Shown one piece after another: positions 48,160-60,216 of a DNA stretch of 64,000 nt. Location: NCBI GenBank assembly GCA_015847255.1, contig JADLZK010007821.1:1-64000 (forward strand), in the 5' to 3' direction. Below the pieces are notes generated by a model that saw nothing but the letters and a program-made list of their open reading frames with translations, ran no database searches and was not told the origin of the DNA. The position numbers were made by a program, and so were the translations under genes. The stretch's first letter is position 1, and every line of letters starts with the position of its first letter. This DNA is from Hyparrhenia diplandra (Eukaryota > Streptophyta > Magnoliopsida > Poales > Poaceae).

Positions 48160-51100
48160 CTATCTGTAGTTACAGCAGGATGCCTGGCCACGGATCAATT
48201 TATCCCACAAGCACAGCATCTGCCTAGGTGACTGATAGTGGGCCGTGTAGTAGTTCTCCAGGCAACCATACTGGCAGAACTTATAGCTGTGGGAATATTG
48301 GACAGGCTTTGTTGCATTGAATTTCTCAACCCATAGACCCATACTTACATCTTCCATCTTAAACAGCTGCAAGACAGGCGGATTTGTACATCAGGAATTC
48401 AGGTTAATGTGAAAAGTAATCTGGAGAAGGAACCAGCACAAACTCACTCTTAAACTCTGATTGGCGTGCTGTGACACGACGAATTTTGCTATTTCACCAG
48501 AAATCACATAGCCTGGTCCATTTGCATATGGCGGGTAGATATCCTCAGGCCACTCCTGTGGTAATTTATTGATAGGAGTCAGGGCAGAAAAATGAAGAAA
48601 ACAAGGTATGTGATGGTGACAAAAGATGGGCTGCAATCTACACAGATGAACTTAGTAGGAAATGAGGGGCATATGCAGTGAAATGAGATTACCTCGTCTG
48701 TAACTGCCCATTTTCCAGTTCTCAATGGTCTATGCAAGAGGTTAAGGTTCCCCATATATAATGGTTTGTCACCATTGTTCAACTTGATGTGTCTCAGAAC
48801 CACGTCTACTCTCACAAATGTATCATCGTCGCATTTCATGATGTTTGCAGCAGTCAAGTTCTGGACCTGTAAGGTCATAAAGAGCAACAGACATCATGTT
48901 CATGATTAGTCGGTACAGTGTGCTTATTTTTGACAGACAGGTTTTGGATGGGGAAAAAGTCTACTTAACCCCCTGAAGTATTGGGCTGTGTCTAACTATT
49001 TCCCACGAACTATAAAACCGTCTAACGAACACATTAAACTTTACAAAACCGGTCAATTTACCCCCAGGGGGCGGTTTTGCTAGGGCGGTATTGCCATGCC
49101 GAGGCGTGCTGAGGTGGAGTCCGGTGGTGATTAGGACGACCGACGAGTGGGTCCCGCTTGTTAGTGATAGGTGCTTTCTCTCATCAACAGTGGTCCCTAC
49201 ATGTCATCCCCTACCTCCAGCACAGTCTCCACCTGTCATCCTCTGCCTCTCTCTGTCACAAGAAAGTGGCCAACGCTGTCGCTCTCTCTCGATCCGTGAA
49301 TGACCGGCCATGCAACCAAGCCCCACCGCGCACCAAGTGCGTGCCCTCTTGTTTCACATGAAACGTCACCAAAGATCGTCGGGTCTCCCAAGTCCGTCGG
49401 GATCGTGCGTGGGGAACGAGGGTGGCGTCAGAAAGCGACGCACACACGCCTCGGCGGCGGCGGCGGCGGAGAGGAGGCGGCGGCGGTCGTAGTCGATATT
49501 TGCGCTTTTGTCGGGTCGGAGATCGTGGAGTAGGTCGGCGTGACGCGAGGATGAAGTCCTCGGCGGACGGAAGGAGGCGGTGCGGGCGGTGGTGTCCGGG
49601 TGGGCGAAGCGCCAGTGCAGCGGCACGCTGCCTTGATCTTCCGCGACGCAGCCCCGGAGGCGAGGCCGAGGACGCCGGGGAAGGAGCCGGCCGCAGCCGT
49701 CCGGTGGCCGGGCCCGCGGTGGCCGCGACGGTGGAGAAGCGAGGCGGAGAGTTGCGCCGGGTGAGTGGAGGCTGGGTCGGCGGGCGCCAACGCGGCCGTG
49801 GAGGGCGAGATCATGCTCGCTGGCCGGGTGGAGTCGTGGGATGAGCGGGATGGCGAAAGATTCTCGCGAGGTTTGGTTTCTTTTTGCGCCGCCCCCGCCA
49901 TTTTATCTTGCGTCGCGTCGCTTTCCGCGCCATGGTTTGGGCGCCGGCCTGGTCAACGTTCGTGGGCTGGCCGTATTGGTTGTTCTTGGGACGGGAATCT
50001 CGGAGGGGCGAGGGGCGTAGGGCTGCGAACCGCGAGAGAGAGCAGCGTGGGGCGGGCTGAGCCGGGCTTGAACCAGCGGTGCCAACGCCGGCCGGGCCGG
50101 AGCTCCCCGAGGACGGGCGGGAGGTAGGGGATGACCGGTGGGGATCACTGTCGGTGAGAGAAGGATCTATGACCTACAGGTGGGGCCTGCTCGTCTATCA
50201 TCCAAATCAGCACCGGACTGCACCTTAGCATGCCAAAGATGGCAATACCGCCATTAAAACCGCCCCGGGGGTAAATTGACCGGTTTTGTAAAGTTTAATG
50301 TGTTCGTTAAACGGTTTTATAGTTCGTGGAAATAGTTAGACACAGACCCTAATACTTCAGGGGGTTAAGTAGACTTTTTTCCTTTTGGATGGCAACTAAA
50401 AGTTCTAGTGAGTAGTGACTTTCATGGTTGACATAGTCCATTAGCCTATGTTAGAGGGCTTAACTTCTCCTGGAAGTAACTTGTCAAAGGAGTCACAACT
50501 ATTGAGCATAGACGTAAACATATCACAAGCCATTGCAAGTTTGCTTTAGTTGATATTGACAAACAATACAAAATGCAAGAAATACAACAGCAATTTGGCA
50601 TGATAACAGCACAAGTGTCTTACCCCATACTCACAAATAGCAATTGTCTTAAGAACAACCAGCTCATAGCGATCTATAAATGGCAAAATGACAATGTCTC
50701 GAAGTATTCTGCTTCTTTCTTCAGCATTACGTTGACCTCTTTCCTTGAATTCTGCAAACACAATGTATCATGAAGAAGCAAATAGCATTTATTATTTCCT
50801 AAAACACATTTATATTTTCTCTAAGAAAATGTAAGCCACTAATATTTCGAACCATTGAAGTTTAGAGTGCATAAATTTCATTAAATGACATAGAATTTGG
50901 CACCAGATGATGATAGTCGTCGGTTTGATATTTCATAAAAGTACGATAAATGGTGAGGCACAAGAATGGTAACTGGTGAGTAGGCGAGCAGCTATACCAC
51001 AGAATTTAAGCTCGAAGATGATTGCATTTGAAAATTTGAAGCATGGTGATTAAAAGTGGGTGGATTGCAGAGACAGTCCTGAGTCCTTATAACATTTATG

Positions 51101-53426
51101 CAATTTCTCAATTCTCACACCAAGCTGGTGCAGTCATACATTTGATAATATGTACTTTCGACACTACATGCTATGTGAATTTTACTAGGCATAGAATTAA
51201 ATACAGATTGCAAGTTATACTGCATAAACCTGACAAATCAGATCCAGAAATAACAAGGCTACCACACCTTGCTAAGGCGTGACAAATCATTGACGGTATT
51301 TAGGTGTATACAGTATACTTAAGCATAAATATCGACAACTTGAATTTGTGCTAGCAGGTCAGGACTAAAATGTTTAGCTATAAATATTATCTATTTGGAT
51401 GGCTAATTTTGCTTACCAGTGCAACAAAGAATCGAGCCACTGCTTTCGAAGACTTAATTTCTGGAATCTGCATCCATGTTTTTCTCACAGCCATGCGCTC
51501 AGCAAAGTGATTTGATGCAGACAATATTCCAATAAAAAGGGAAACAGGGCCTTTTGGTAGTGGCTGCGACCTCCACTTTTCTGACATATCAAGGACTTGT
51601 TGAAGAGAGAAACTAGGATGCGACATAGGAAGAGCAGTGGCGTAAACTGAATGTACATCTACATCACCCTTGACAAATAATCCCGTTGCATCTTCAAGAG
51701 TGAACCCCTGAAAATGATCACCTGGTACCCCTAAGCGTTTACTCTAGATATCATAACAAAAACAAATTTTAAAAGGAGCAGCAGATAAACATGTCTTAAG
51801 AACATACTGGTCGATAAGGAAAAGATGTCACATGGCGACCACCAACGTAAATGTGGAAACCTTCAACTCCAGCTTGTATAGTCAAAACAAATAGCCTCTC
51901 CTCTACGAAAGGGAATGGCCATGTCATTGCAGGTTTCTTTGCGCCCTATGAATCTCTTCAACCATGAAGTTGTCTTGGACTCCTTGGTGTCAACAATGTC
52001 ATTGCGTATCCATTTCTCACATTTGGGGAATCCATCGACTGTTGTGGGAAAAATGAAATTGCAGGTTTTAGCCAAATATGCTAGTCTCACAGTAATAACC
52101 ACATAAAGGGAGCACTTTTGTGTTTTTTCTCTGGGAAGAGGAAGGGATGTTATAATAAGTGATAAAGAATATGACAATTTGAAGTTTGTGGCTATTCAAT
52201 CTGTCTGACAAGGCAGTTATAACAGCAGATAGTTCTCTAACGATTATGTAACAGGAATATGAGGTAAAATTGCAAAAGACGCCAAGTTGCAGACAATTGT
52301 TGCTAGTTGTTATCTGCTCATATGCATTGAAATCATCCATAGTAGGCATAAATGTTAATTTCAGTAGTAGTTAATTTTGGGGAAAGGGGCAATTGTAACA
52401 AAATTGTGACTTAAAATTCCCAGTAAGTACTACCAACTCTGTTAGTTACAAGCTGATGCAATAGTTGAACAGAAGTCATTGCAAACCATCTCGTACTATT
52501 CTATACTTAAAACAGAAACATGACACTAGGTGTGCCTCTAATCCTATTGCAAGTTAGTTAGAACATCTAATAGAGTTGCTGAAGAAGAGTAACAATAACA
52601 AGATACAAGAAACTAGAGGCAAGGGACCTTTGTCATCATTGTCGTCAGGCGGTGTGCCATCACAGCGCTGCGCGGTGCCCCACTGCATCCTGTAGCAGGT
52701 GTTGTGCTCAAGGATAGGGTGCTGGCTCCAATCCCCCTGAGCCTGGGATTGAGGTGGAGTATCCTGGGCGGGTCCTCGCCATCAACGGCACGCAGGCCCT
52801 GGAGCTCGACCATGAACTGGGACACCATGACGGTACCATCCCCTGCCTCATCCTCGCGAGCTGCGGGACGTACTCCCTGTGCGCGGCGCGCGGGGTGCCG
52901 ACGACGGTGACGGAGGAGCCGGCCCGCGAGGCCGCAGGGGAGGAAGACGACGCGGCCCCGCGCGCGCTGGGAGACCGCGGAGGGGCACTTGGATGCGTCG
53001 GAGGAGCGGGAAGTGGCGGCGGCGAGGAGCGCCCAGGGGTCCCCCGCGAACGACGCGGCGTCCTCCCACGCCGTGAGGCCTAGCGCCCACGCGTCGTCGG
53101 CCATGCGGTCGAGCGTGGAGCGGTTGCGGGACGCGAGGTCGGGGAGGGATACCCGGTCGTACCGGTGCCAGAAAGGGCGTACCGGGAACGGGGCGGTGGT
53201 GGTGGTGATGGTGGAGGAGGAGGAGGGGAGGGAGTTGGTGATGGTGGAGGAGGAGGAGGAGGGGGGAGGTGGTCGGAGGAGGACGGCGAGGAGAAGGCGG
53301 CGGCGGGTCGCCAGCGAGGTCGGCGGCGGCTAGGTCTAGCACGCGGCGGAATTTGAGGGAGATGAGGAGGAGGTAGGCTGCTGCCAGCGCTAGCACCAGG
53401 TGCGACGGCCGCACCCGCCGCGCCAT
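48160..53426 (-). CDS. GT31 beta-1,3-galactosyltransferase with galectin domain (hydroxyproline O-galactosyltransferase type)
   Basis: Golgi type II membrane enzyme; relatives (GALT2-6) add galactose to arabinogalactan proteins. Exons on the minus strand: 53,426-52,628, 52,038-51,808, 51,707-51,417, 50,751-50,624, 48,866-48,693, 48,555-48,448 and 48,366-48,160, all with GT-AG borders in compatible phase, about 645 codons. A signal anchor, LVLALAAAYLLLISLKF, lies near residues 9-25. The galectin part includes VSQFMVELQGLRAVDGEDPP and VEGFHIYVGGRHVTSFPY. The transferase part includes FIGILSASNHFAERMAVRKT, the DxD-type IMKCDDDTFVRVD and KMEDVSMGLWVEKF. Frame breaks: four in exon 1 (a poly-G area near 53,200; a pair near 52,920 and 52,840; CCCCC near 52,731), one in exon 2 near 51,930 and one in exon 4 near 50,695. 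Exons 3 and 5-7 are clean. Intron 4 carries a MULE. Confidence 0.88.
48952..50382. mobile_element. MULE (Mutator-like element, Pack-MULE candidate) in intron 4 of the galactosyltransferase gene
   Basis: Flanked by the 10-bp duplication TTTTGGATGG (48,942-48,951 and 50,383-50,392). Terminal inverted repeats are 48,952-49,097 and 50,239-50,382, about 145 bp; both begin GGAAAAA.GTCTACTTAACC and end at GGCGGTATTGCCAT. The 1.14-kb interior is very GC-rich (49,270-50,120), open in several frames on both strands, and encodes no transposase. Long TIRs and a 9-11-bp TSD are Mutator hallmarks; a GC-rich interior suggests captured host gene DNA, but I could not identify the source. Confidence 0.92.
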
Positions 53427-54409
53427 TGCCTGCCTGCCGCCGCCCCTCCCCTCGGGAGCGGCAGCGGGAGCGGGTGCGGATGCGGTGCCTCCCCTCCTCG
53501 GGAGCGGATGCGGATGCGGCCGCGGTGCCCCTTCCCTTCGGCGCCCCCGCTCCGACGACGACGGCAGCGGTGGTTGGGGAGAGGGAGAGGGCAAGGGGCG
53601 GGGGGAGGCGCGTGGGCTGGTGGGATCTAGCCCGGGCGGGCGCCTGGGGATCGCGGCGGGATCGGAGGAGGAGGGGGCGGTGGAATGGAATGGAAATGGT
53701 GGTGGTGGTGGTGGATGCGTCGTGCGCCGTGCGGGGGTGGCCGTACGGCCGCGGGCACAGGAACAGGACAGAGAAGAAAAGGGAACGAAGAGTGGGTGGG
53801 ACCCGCGGAGGCGCCCAGGCGAGCGTCGTCTCTCTCTCGTCGGATGGCAAGCCAAGTGTACAGATGTGGCGCCACGTCGGATGAAAAGCGTTTGATGCAA
53901 ATAAATAAATCGGATATATGCCCATCATGTCCCACATGTCAGTGAGATTTCAATGGCATAACTTCAGCTTTGCAAAAAAAAAATATAATGGCACTGTGTA
54001 AAAACATCCAAAAAAATTTCGACTGATTCAGTACTTTTTAGCATAAACACACATTGATTTGTGCGGTAACTGATTCAGGATTCAGGATCTGCCCGCCTTA
54101 AGACTGACTGCACCGCTAAAACTGAAAACCCAATCTCTATACCTCCTGAACCAGGGCCCCACGTATCTTTTTTCCAGTTTTACTGCAGCGGTGGAAACTC
54201 TTCCCCATACTTTATATCAACCACCACATGTGGGTCCCAAATGTCAGGAATACTTATCTCTTCCCTTTCCTCTCGCCGCATCGCTCGTGCCGCCGTAGCC
54301 GCCCTCGCCGTCCGCCGGGCAGCCGCTTCCGGAGACGCCGAGTCGCTCGTCGCCGCCATCCATGGCGCTGCATCACCCCCACTTTTAATGGGTCGTTAAT
54401 CACACGATG
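53427..54409 (-). promoter_or_regulatory. 5' UTR and promoter region of the galactosyltransferase gene
   Basis: 53,427-53,900 is GC-rich and stays open upstream of the ATG on the minus strand, so a more upstream start is formally possible. I kept the ATG at 53,426 because it places the hydrophobic anchor at the N-terminus, as in the family. Beyond 53,940 the sequence becomes AT-richer, then GC-rich again at 54,270-54,370. No clear TATA box. Confidence 0.45.
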
Positions 54410-57400
54410 TTTGGCGCCGGGATCACGCCACAAACACGCCCGTTAGTCACGTATAATGGTATACAGGAAATATAGTAATCCGAGCTTTATAAATATAGGA
54501 TAGAAAGGGGCTTACAGTGGTGACGAGGGGTCACTAGTTACGGTTACAATATCAGAGTTAGCCAACCGAGAAGCGGTGGATTAACTATGACACACGCCCG
54601 CATCTCACAGGCAAACTTGAGCATGGATGAACTCCCGGGCTTCAACGTCTCTCTCCTAAGCAAACACCTTGCGAACTCCTACGAACGTTGGTCCTCTACC
54701 TTGCTATCGATCTTACCTCTGGATGCGCCGGTGTCTATAAAAACAGAGGAGGGGTGAGTACAAACGTACTCAGCAAGTCCTAACCAGGGGTTTGGGCCCT
54801 AGCAGAGACTCTAAAACTGCTCTCGCTAGTTCCCGAGTTATCTTATTATCAACATCATCATCTTCATCCAAGCCATAAACAAGTTAGTGAATATTAAGGT
54901 GAATTCTAATCATAGATGTTCAGGCCTAGCATTTGCCCATTCCAAGGACGTGGCTATTCGAATAGATTTGATACGCTCTGCAGAGGTTGTACACTTTCCC
55001 TACACGATGGGCCATATCCTACCATGATCAGTGGTCAAAAATGGTCCAACGAGATCCCGCACCGTTTGGGCCGTCACCTGGATTTCAGTATATCTTCTAC
55101 CAAAGGCTTCTCGGGGGTTGAAATGGGGAGGTCACCTAGCACCCCATAGGGAAGATCACCTAGCATCCCAACACTAAATAGCACACAAAGAAGATTTATG
55201 ATTCGTGATACGATATATACATTGCGCCCAATTGCTTAACGTGGAAGATACAAAGATCCACGCCAACCCGACCTCGGAAGATCACCTAGCATCCGAGTCG
55301 CCCCCCCGATAGTCCTTTTGCTCACGCCGGCCTCCTAGGTATACGATATACTTCCACCCAACGGGTGTGAGATCCGCCGCCCCATCCCGCGCGGTGGTCA
55401 TGACGGATTGTCGCGACTAGGTAGAAGGTCTATGAACCGGTCCTTAGGGAGGCAAGTATCTCTCCGCAGAACCCCTCACAAGCGATTCCCCGACATCGTG
55501 GATTACCACCACCCACCTCTTTTGTTGGTTATGGTTCATTTTATTACCATCGCAAAGCATTATAACTTATCTCATAATTAAACATTATCATGAACATAAA
55601 CTCGATGATAACCTCATGCACACAGCATCATTATTAGCACATAGCAATATCATTATCTTGGCACACAACCTTTATTATATTTCGAGCACATAGCTTATCA
55701 TTCGCACATAGCTTATAAACCGAGGTTATCATCGCATGTACTTATGTCCACTTAAACAACTTACCATAATTATAATTATTGCTAGATTAAGGCTATTTAA
55801 TTAGGTCAGGTTAGGGGGGTAAGGACTTGCCTGGGATGTTCTTACCTGATCGCACCGGCGCCGAACGCTCCTAGCATACTTCGGACGGAACTCCTAATCG
55901 GGTTGTAAAAGGCTATCGATAACTAACGAGATCCTAGCTTGAACTATAGCATATAAAACAATCATAGAACATTATGGTGGCAATGGATTAGATGCATAGA
56001 GCTAGATTTTAGATGAATTATGGAAGTCGTTTCATGCGAAAACGGAGTTAATTTGCATGAGATATGGATTTTATAATATTAATCCCTAATTAAATCATTA
56101 GGGTAATATTATAATATAATTTTATCATGTAAGAAAAATAGAACTAATTACATGATAAAATTAGATAATTTAAATAATGAATTTACAAATTTTTTGAGAA
56201 TTTTTTTCGACACAGGAAATACAATTTATCTGATCCCTATGTACATTGCTTAGGGTGTACCTAGCAATTACATAGGTGTACCCAAAGATCGCATGGATGC
56301 TGTGCCTGCCTCGACCGGTGGGTCCCCAAGGGCCACATAAGCCTGCCAGGTGGCGCTGGGCGTTTGACGGCTCGCCACATGGCGCCGCCCCACTGGACCT
56401 CTCTTGACGCCGTAATGACAGAAAACGGCGCCGTTCGTGGGATCGGGGTCCCGGCCCCGGTTTCACCGACGCGGCGGTGACTTCGCGAGTCCGCCGGACG
56501 GCACGGACCTCGCCCGTGAGCTCGCCGCGGCGGGGGGTGTCGGGCTCCCACGTCCCTTTGGCCTCGACGGCGTGTAGCGGGGTGGCGGTGGGGGGTCTAC
56601 CCTCATGGCGACGGGCGCCCCGGCTCGGCGGCGGCGCCCGACGAGATGGCAACACGAGCAACAACGGGCAAAGGAAGAAAGGGAAACAAAAAGAGGATGG
56701 ACTGGGGACGTTACCGGCTTTCCAATCGCGACTCTTGACAACCACGGCGGCGGAACGGCGTGACCTAGCTCGGCGGCGGCGGAGCTCGACTTGGGGAAAA
56801 ACGGAGCACGGCGAGGAGGAGTGAGGGGAGGGAAACCGAGGCGAGCACCGCGTGTTCGCCCGGGAGGAGCTCGTCGAGGTAGGGGCAAGCTCGATTGGAG
56901 GCCCGGAGAGCCTATTTATAGGCGCCGCCTCGGGTGCTTGCCGGCGAGATCTTTTCCCCGCCCCGCCGATCTTCCGACCGCCGTCGTATGGCCGCAAGGC
57001 TTCCAACCGAGTCCCGCGTGCTCGCGGCCGTCTTCGTGTGTCCTCGTGCTCGCACGACGGCCGCAGCGTGTGGTCCCATCGAGGGGTGTCGCCCGGGTTG
57101 CCATGGCGGCACGGCTTGTTGTCGGTCTACGGCGGCGCCGTGCCGGTTGAGGCGGCTCCGCGGCGTGTGGCGTTATCGGAACCGGCGGGAGGTCGGCGGG
57201 TTAGCCGTGGCCTCGGAGGCGGCGGCCGCCTAGCGTGTGCGGACGCCCATGGTCGCCGCGTCGATCGCGTGCCTCCTGGTCCGCGGGTACCGCGGCGTGG
57301 ACGCGCTGGCGTCTTCGTGCGTGTGAACCGCGCGAACGGCGACGTGACTCCCTCGGTGGCGGTACGTGGTTCCGCTGTGCAAGAGTCATCTTGTCCCCTC

Positions 57401-58226
57401 AACACAGCGGGACGGAAGGTAGAGCGGGGGCGGGGCGCATGATGAGGGGAGGAGGAAGGAGAAGGAGCCGACGAGGGTGGCGCATGGAGCGGCGGTGGAG
57501 AGAAGGAGGTAGGAGAGGTGGCGCCTGCGGGCTGGGGGCCTAGCTAGCTGGGCCGCCCACGCGGCCCGCCGAGGAGAGAAGGAGGAGGGAGGAGCGACGG
57601 GTTGGGCCGTAGCGTAGATTGAGCCCACGACGCCCTTTCCAATTTCCTTTCCTATTTTCTTCTTCCTCCCTTATTTCTTTTTCTCACAAATCCTCATGTG
57701 CATATATACATATACTATAGTTTAACTTGTAATGAAAGTGTGTAGGTATATATTCCCCAGTATCAATATGGGATCAAATATACACTTGCACCATTATATG
57801 TATATCGTATACACATGCCTCGACCTATCTCCCATGTATGATTTCATGTGTGTGCATATATCCTATAATTACACAAGGGCACATATATTGTCATAATTTC
57901 ATATGTTTATATAGGTATGCCCTTGCTTGATATATGTGTATAAACACACATGATATGAGTTTATTATTATTCCCAGAGAAGTCGTAATTCATTGCTCATA
58001 CATTACCTCCATAATTTATAATCTAGTTGATGGATCAACTTACCTTCCACCATAAGCTCACAAGCAAGCAGACAAGATTCCTATTTTCTAAAATGGTGAG
58101 AGTTTGAATGCAAGGTTTTGAAAATAGGGTTTGGTTGTGCGAGAAAATAACTCAAGTTTTAGTTGTAATTCGAAAAGTTCAAATTTTTAGTGATTTTTAA
58201 AATGATGCAAAAACACGGGTGTTACA
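54410..58226 (-). mobile_element. Minus-strand Tekay-like LTR (probably solo), about 3.8 kb
   Basis: On the minus strand it begins TGTAACACCCGTGTTTTTGC at 58,226, like the 12.7-kb element LTR (TGTAACACC). A TATA box, TATAAATA (56,920-56,913), is followed by a long GC-rich leader and then AT-rich U5-like DNA, the same layout and similar length as the Tekay LTRs. The possible far end is TTGGCGCCAAACA-type at about 54,410 (plus TGTTTGGCGCCGGG). Flanks (CACGA and AGCCT) do not match, so no TSD. Open frames in 56.2-57.6 kb on either strand are LTR sequence, not genes. Confidence 0.55.
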
Positions 58227-59500
58227 AGCCTCGCAGGGAGGGCGGCCATCCCCGGCGCCTCGGCAGAGGGCTGGCCCGCTGGGTGTGGGCGACCGGGCGG
58301 GGAAGGCGCTGGCGAAGAAGCGAGCGGGCGCCGCCGCTGCGTGTGGAAGACGAGCTCGTCGACCGATCCTCTCCGGCGGAGCTCCCTCTCCCCGGCCAAA
58401 TCGGCGGCGGCGGAGGTCACATCCGGCCGGTGGCGAGCTCCAATCAGCCGACGGCAGAGGTGGAATCGACGGCGGCGAGGTCCATCCGGCAATGGGCGGT
58501 GCTCCAATCGGTGGTGCGGTGGCGGCGGCGTAGCGGCGCCGGGCGACGACGACCCGCCCTCCTCGCTCCCGCCGTGCTCGTCGCGAGCTACATCGCCTCA
58601 TGGGCCCCACGCTCGTCCTCAAGGAGCAACGCGCGAGACGGTGAATATCCGTAAAACGGGTGGGAGCGCACCTACCCAAAGAGGGGGTGCAGCTCCATAT
58701 ATCGTAAAATCGGTATTTCAGTTTGGCTCCCAGCACCCGGTGCGGAGTATAGCCTAATCGAGTGCACAACTTGAGTAGCAACACAAAGGGGGTGATTGGT
58801 TGCTCGAACCTTAGTGAGCCGGGATGGAGAGGTAGTGCAAAGTCTGGTTCGAGGCAGGCCGAAAACCATTCACTCACGCCCGTTTGGTTGCCAAAAAGAT
58901 TTTGGTTCGGGATGGCAAAGTGAGTTTGTTTGGTTGCCCGCATGTATCATTTTGATGAATGACCTTATAAAGTTGCCCGCAATGGCGTACTCAAGGGGGT
59001 TGGTAGGGGCCATGCCCCATTTTTATTTATTTCATCTTAATATAAACAAAAATAATTTCTTCTAGATAATTAACTTTGATGTATGTGTAGTAATTTTTAC
59101 TAGTATAAGTCCTTCTAGATAAATAAATCATACAAAACACAATAAAAAAATATTACTTAAAACACATTAGAAGGATCAAAACATAGACATCAAAGTTTAC
59201 AAAAATCATCTCAGATTCCTTATTGTTAGGGGTTATTGTCTACCACTAAAAAAATAGTGTCTTTCCTCCAAGAGTGTATATAAAAATGCGAAGTACTCGT
59301 GTCAAGTCGATAAATTAATAGTCAGCATGAAAAATCTAAGGTAACTCGATGTGCTCATTTTTACAAATTGGATTTGCTCGCCCCCCCATATGAATAATTC
59401 CCGGCCCGCCAATGGTTGCCTGTGTTTGGTTTGGTGGTGGGTGGACTTGCTTCTACCTCCCCGCAATTAATTGGTGAGGTTACCTTGTGAGGTGGGGTGG
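58227..59500. other. GC-rich then AT-rich DNA without a supported gene
   Basis: 58,227-58,660 is GC-rich with overlapping open frames on both strands and could be a gene 5' fragment. 58,790-58,950 has repeated TTTGGTTG phrases (CCGTTTGGTTGCC, TTTGTTTGGTTGCCC) seen in grass MITEs, but no clean TIR pair was found. 59,000-59,360 is AT-rich with nothing recognisable. Confidence 0.35.
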
Positions 59501-59508
59501 CTACCCGT

Positions 59509-59970
59509 CAAAGATCGAGACCGGGCGGAATGACGGCGGCGCGGCAATAGTTTGCCTTGGAGAATATGCGGCGGGCGGCGTCGACCGCGGCCCCGACCGT
59601 GGCGGCCTCCCCACGGCGAATGTGGCCGTCAACCCCCGCCATGGGCGCCCCAAAGAACGGTCTTGAGTGGAGCAACCACGCCGGTAGCGGCGAAAGCGGC
59701 CCGCGACAAACCGGCCTCCTTGATAATAGCATTGACCACCTCCATGACGAGGGGCGAAGAGAACGGGAGACAATGGGTCACCCTGTCGTAGGCCCCGGGC
59801 GTGAAGGAGTACAATGTGATCGATTGTTTCTAGTTGTTGGTCACATAGAAAGCAAAGTTCATTGGCTTGAGTGTCTACCGTTGATCAGCCCCTGGCCGCC
59901 CAAGACCGTTTCCTTCTTCAATGCCAACCACAAGAACAACTTCACCCCCGAGGGGCGTGTGCCCAAGTCC
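59509..59970 (-). pseudogene. LINE (L1-type) fragment with zf-RVT piece joined ahead of an RT piece
   Basis: On the minus strand, FLWLALKKETVL (about 59,940-59,905), then ELCFLCDQQLETIDHIVL (about 59,860-59,807) is the CxxC...H pattern of the zf-RVT domain that normally ends an L1 ORF2. It runs directly, in the same frame, into HARGLRQGDPLSP (about 59,800-59,762), the RT motif that normally lies hundreds of residues earlier, then SPLVMEVVNAIIKEAGLSRA after a frame change. The order is therefore permuted. The rest to 59,509 is frameshifted. Confidence 0.68.
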
Positions 59971-60216
59971 GCCACAACAAGGTCGTTGCACCCGGCACGG
60001 ATGGGACAGAGATGCGGCGATCTTCGGCGCCGACCAGTCGGGCGCTAGACGCCGCGACCGACCACCCTTAAAAGGCCGCGGCCCATGGCCTGCTACGAGG
60101 CCCATGGCGATGACGGGACGACGCCGGAGCTCGAGAAGATGACGACGCCGGCGAGCGTTCCGGCGAAGTTAGTGTCCCGCGTTGCCCCACTCCTCCTCTA
60201 TTGTGACCCCTACCGT
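59971..60216. other. GC-rich flank of the copia element
   Basis: Short GC-rich interval with no supported gene. The 5 bp before the LTR start are ACCGT; the matching 3' duplication lies outside the window. Confidence 0.35.

Noticed and set aside
49300..50150. Proteins of up to 157 codons on either strand inside the MULE
   Set aside because: Overlapping frames of similar length on both strands in GC-rich DNA; no recognisable domain or transposase.
52848..53900. A 350-codon minus-strand frame overlapping galactosyltransferase exon 1
   Set aside because: Only its middle (from 53,426) is the true N-terminus; the upstream part is 5' UTR and the downstream part is out of frame after a run-length indel.
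56170..57630. Long minus-strand frame of 278 codons and several plus-strand frames
   Set aside because: Low-complexity Arg/Pro/Gly composition in a GC-rich LTR region with a TATA box; open frames are expected from base composition.
54405..58231. Target duplication for the 54.4-58.2-kb LTR
   Set aside because: CACGA and AGCCT do not match, so I could not confirm the lower end or a solo-LTR insertion.
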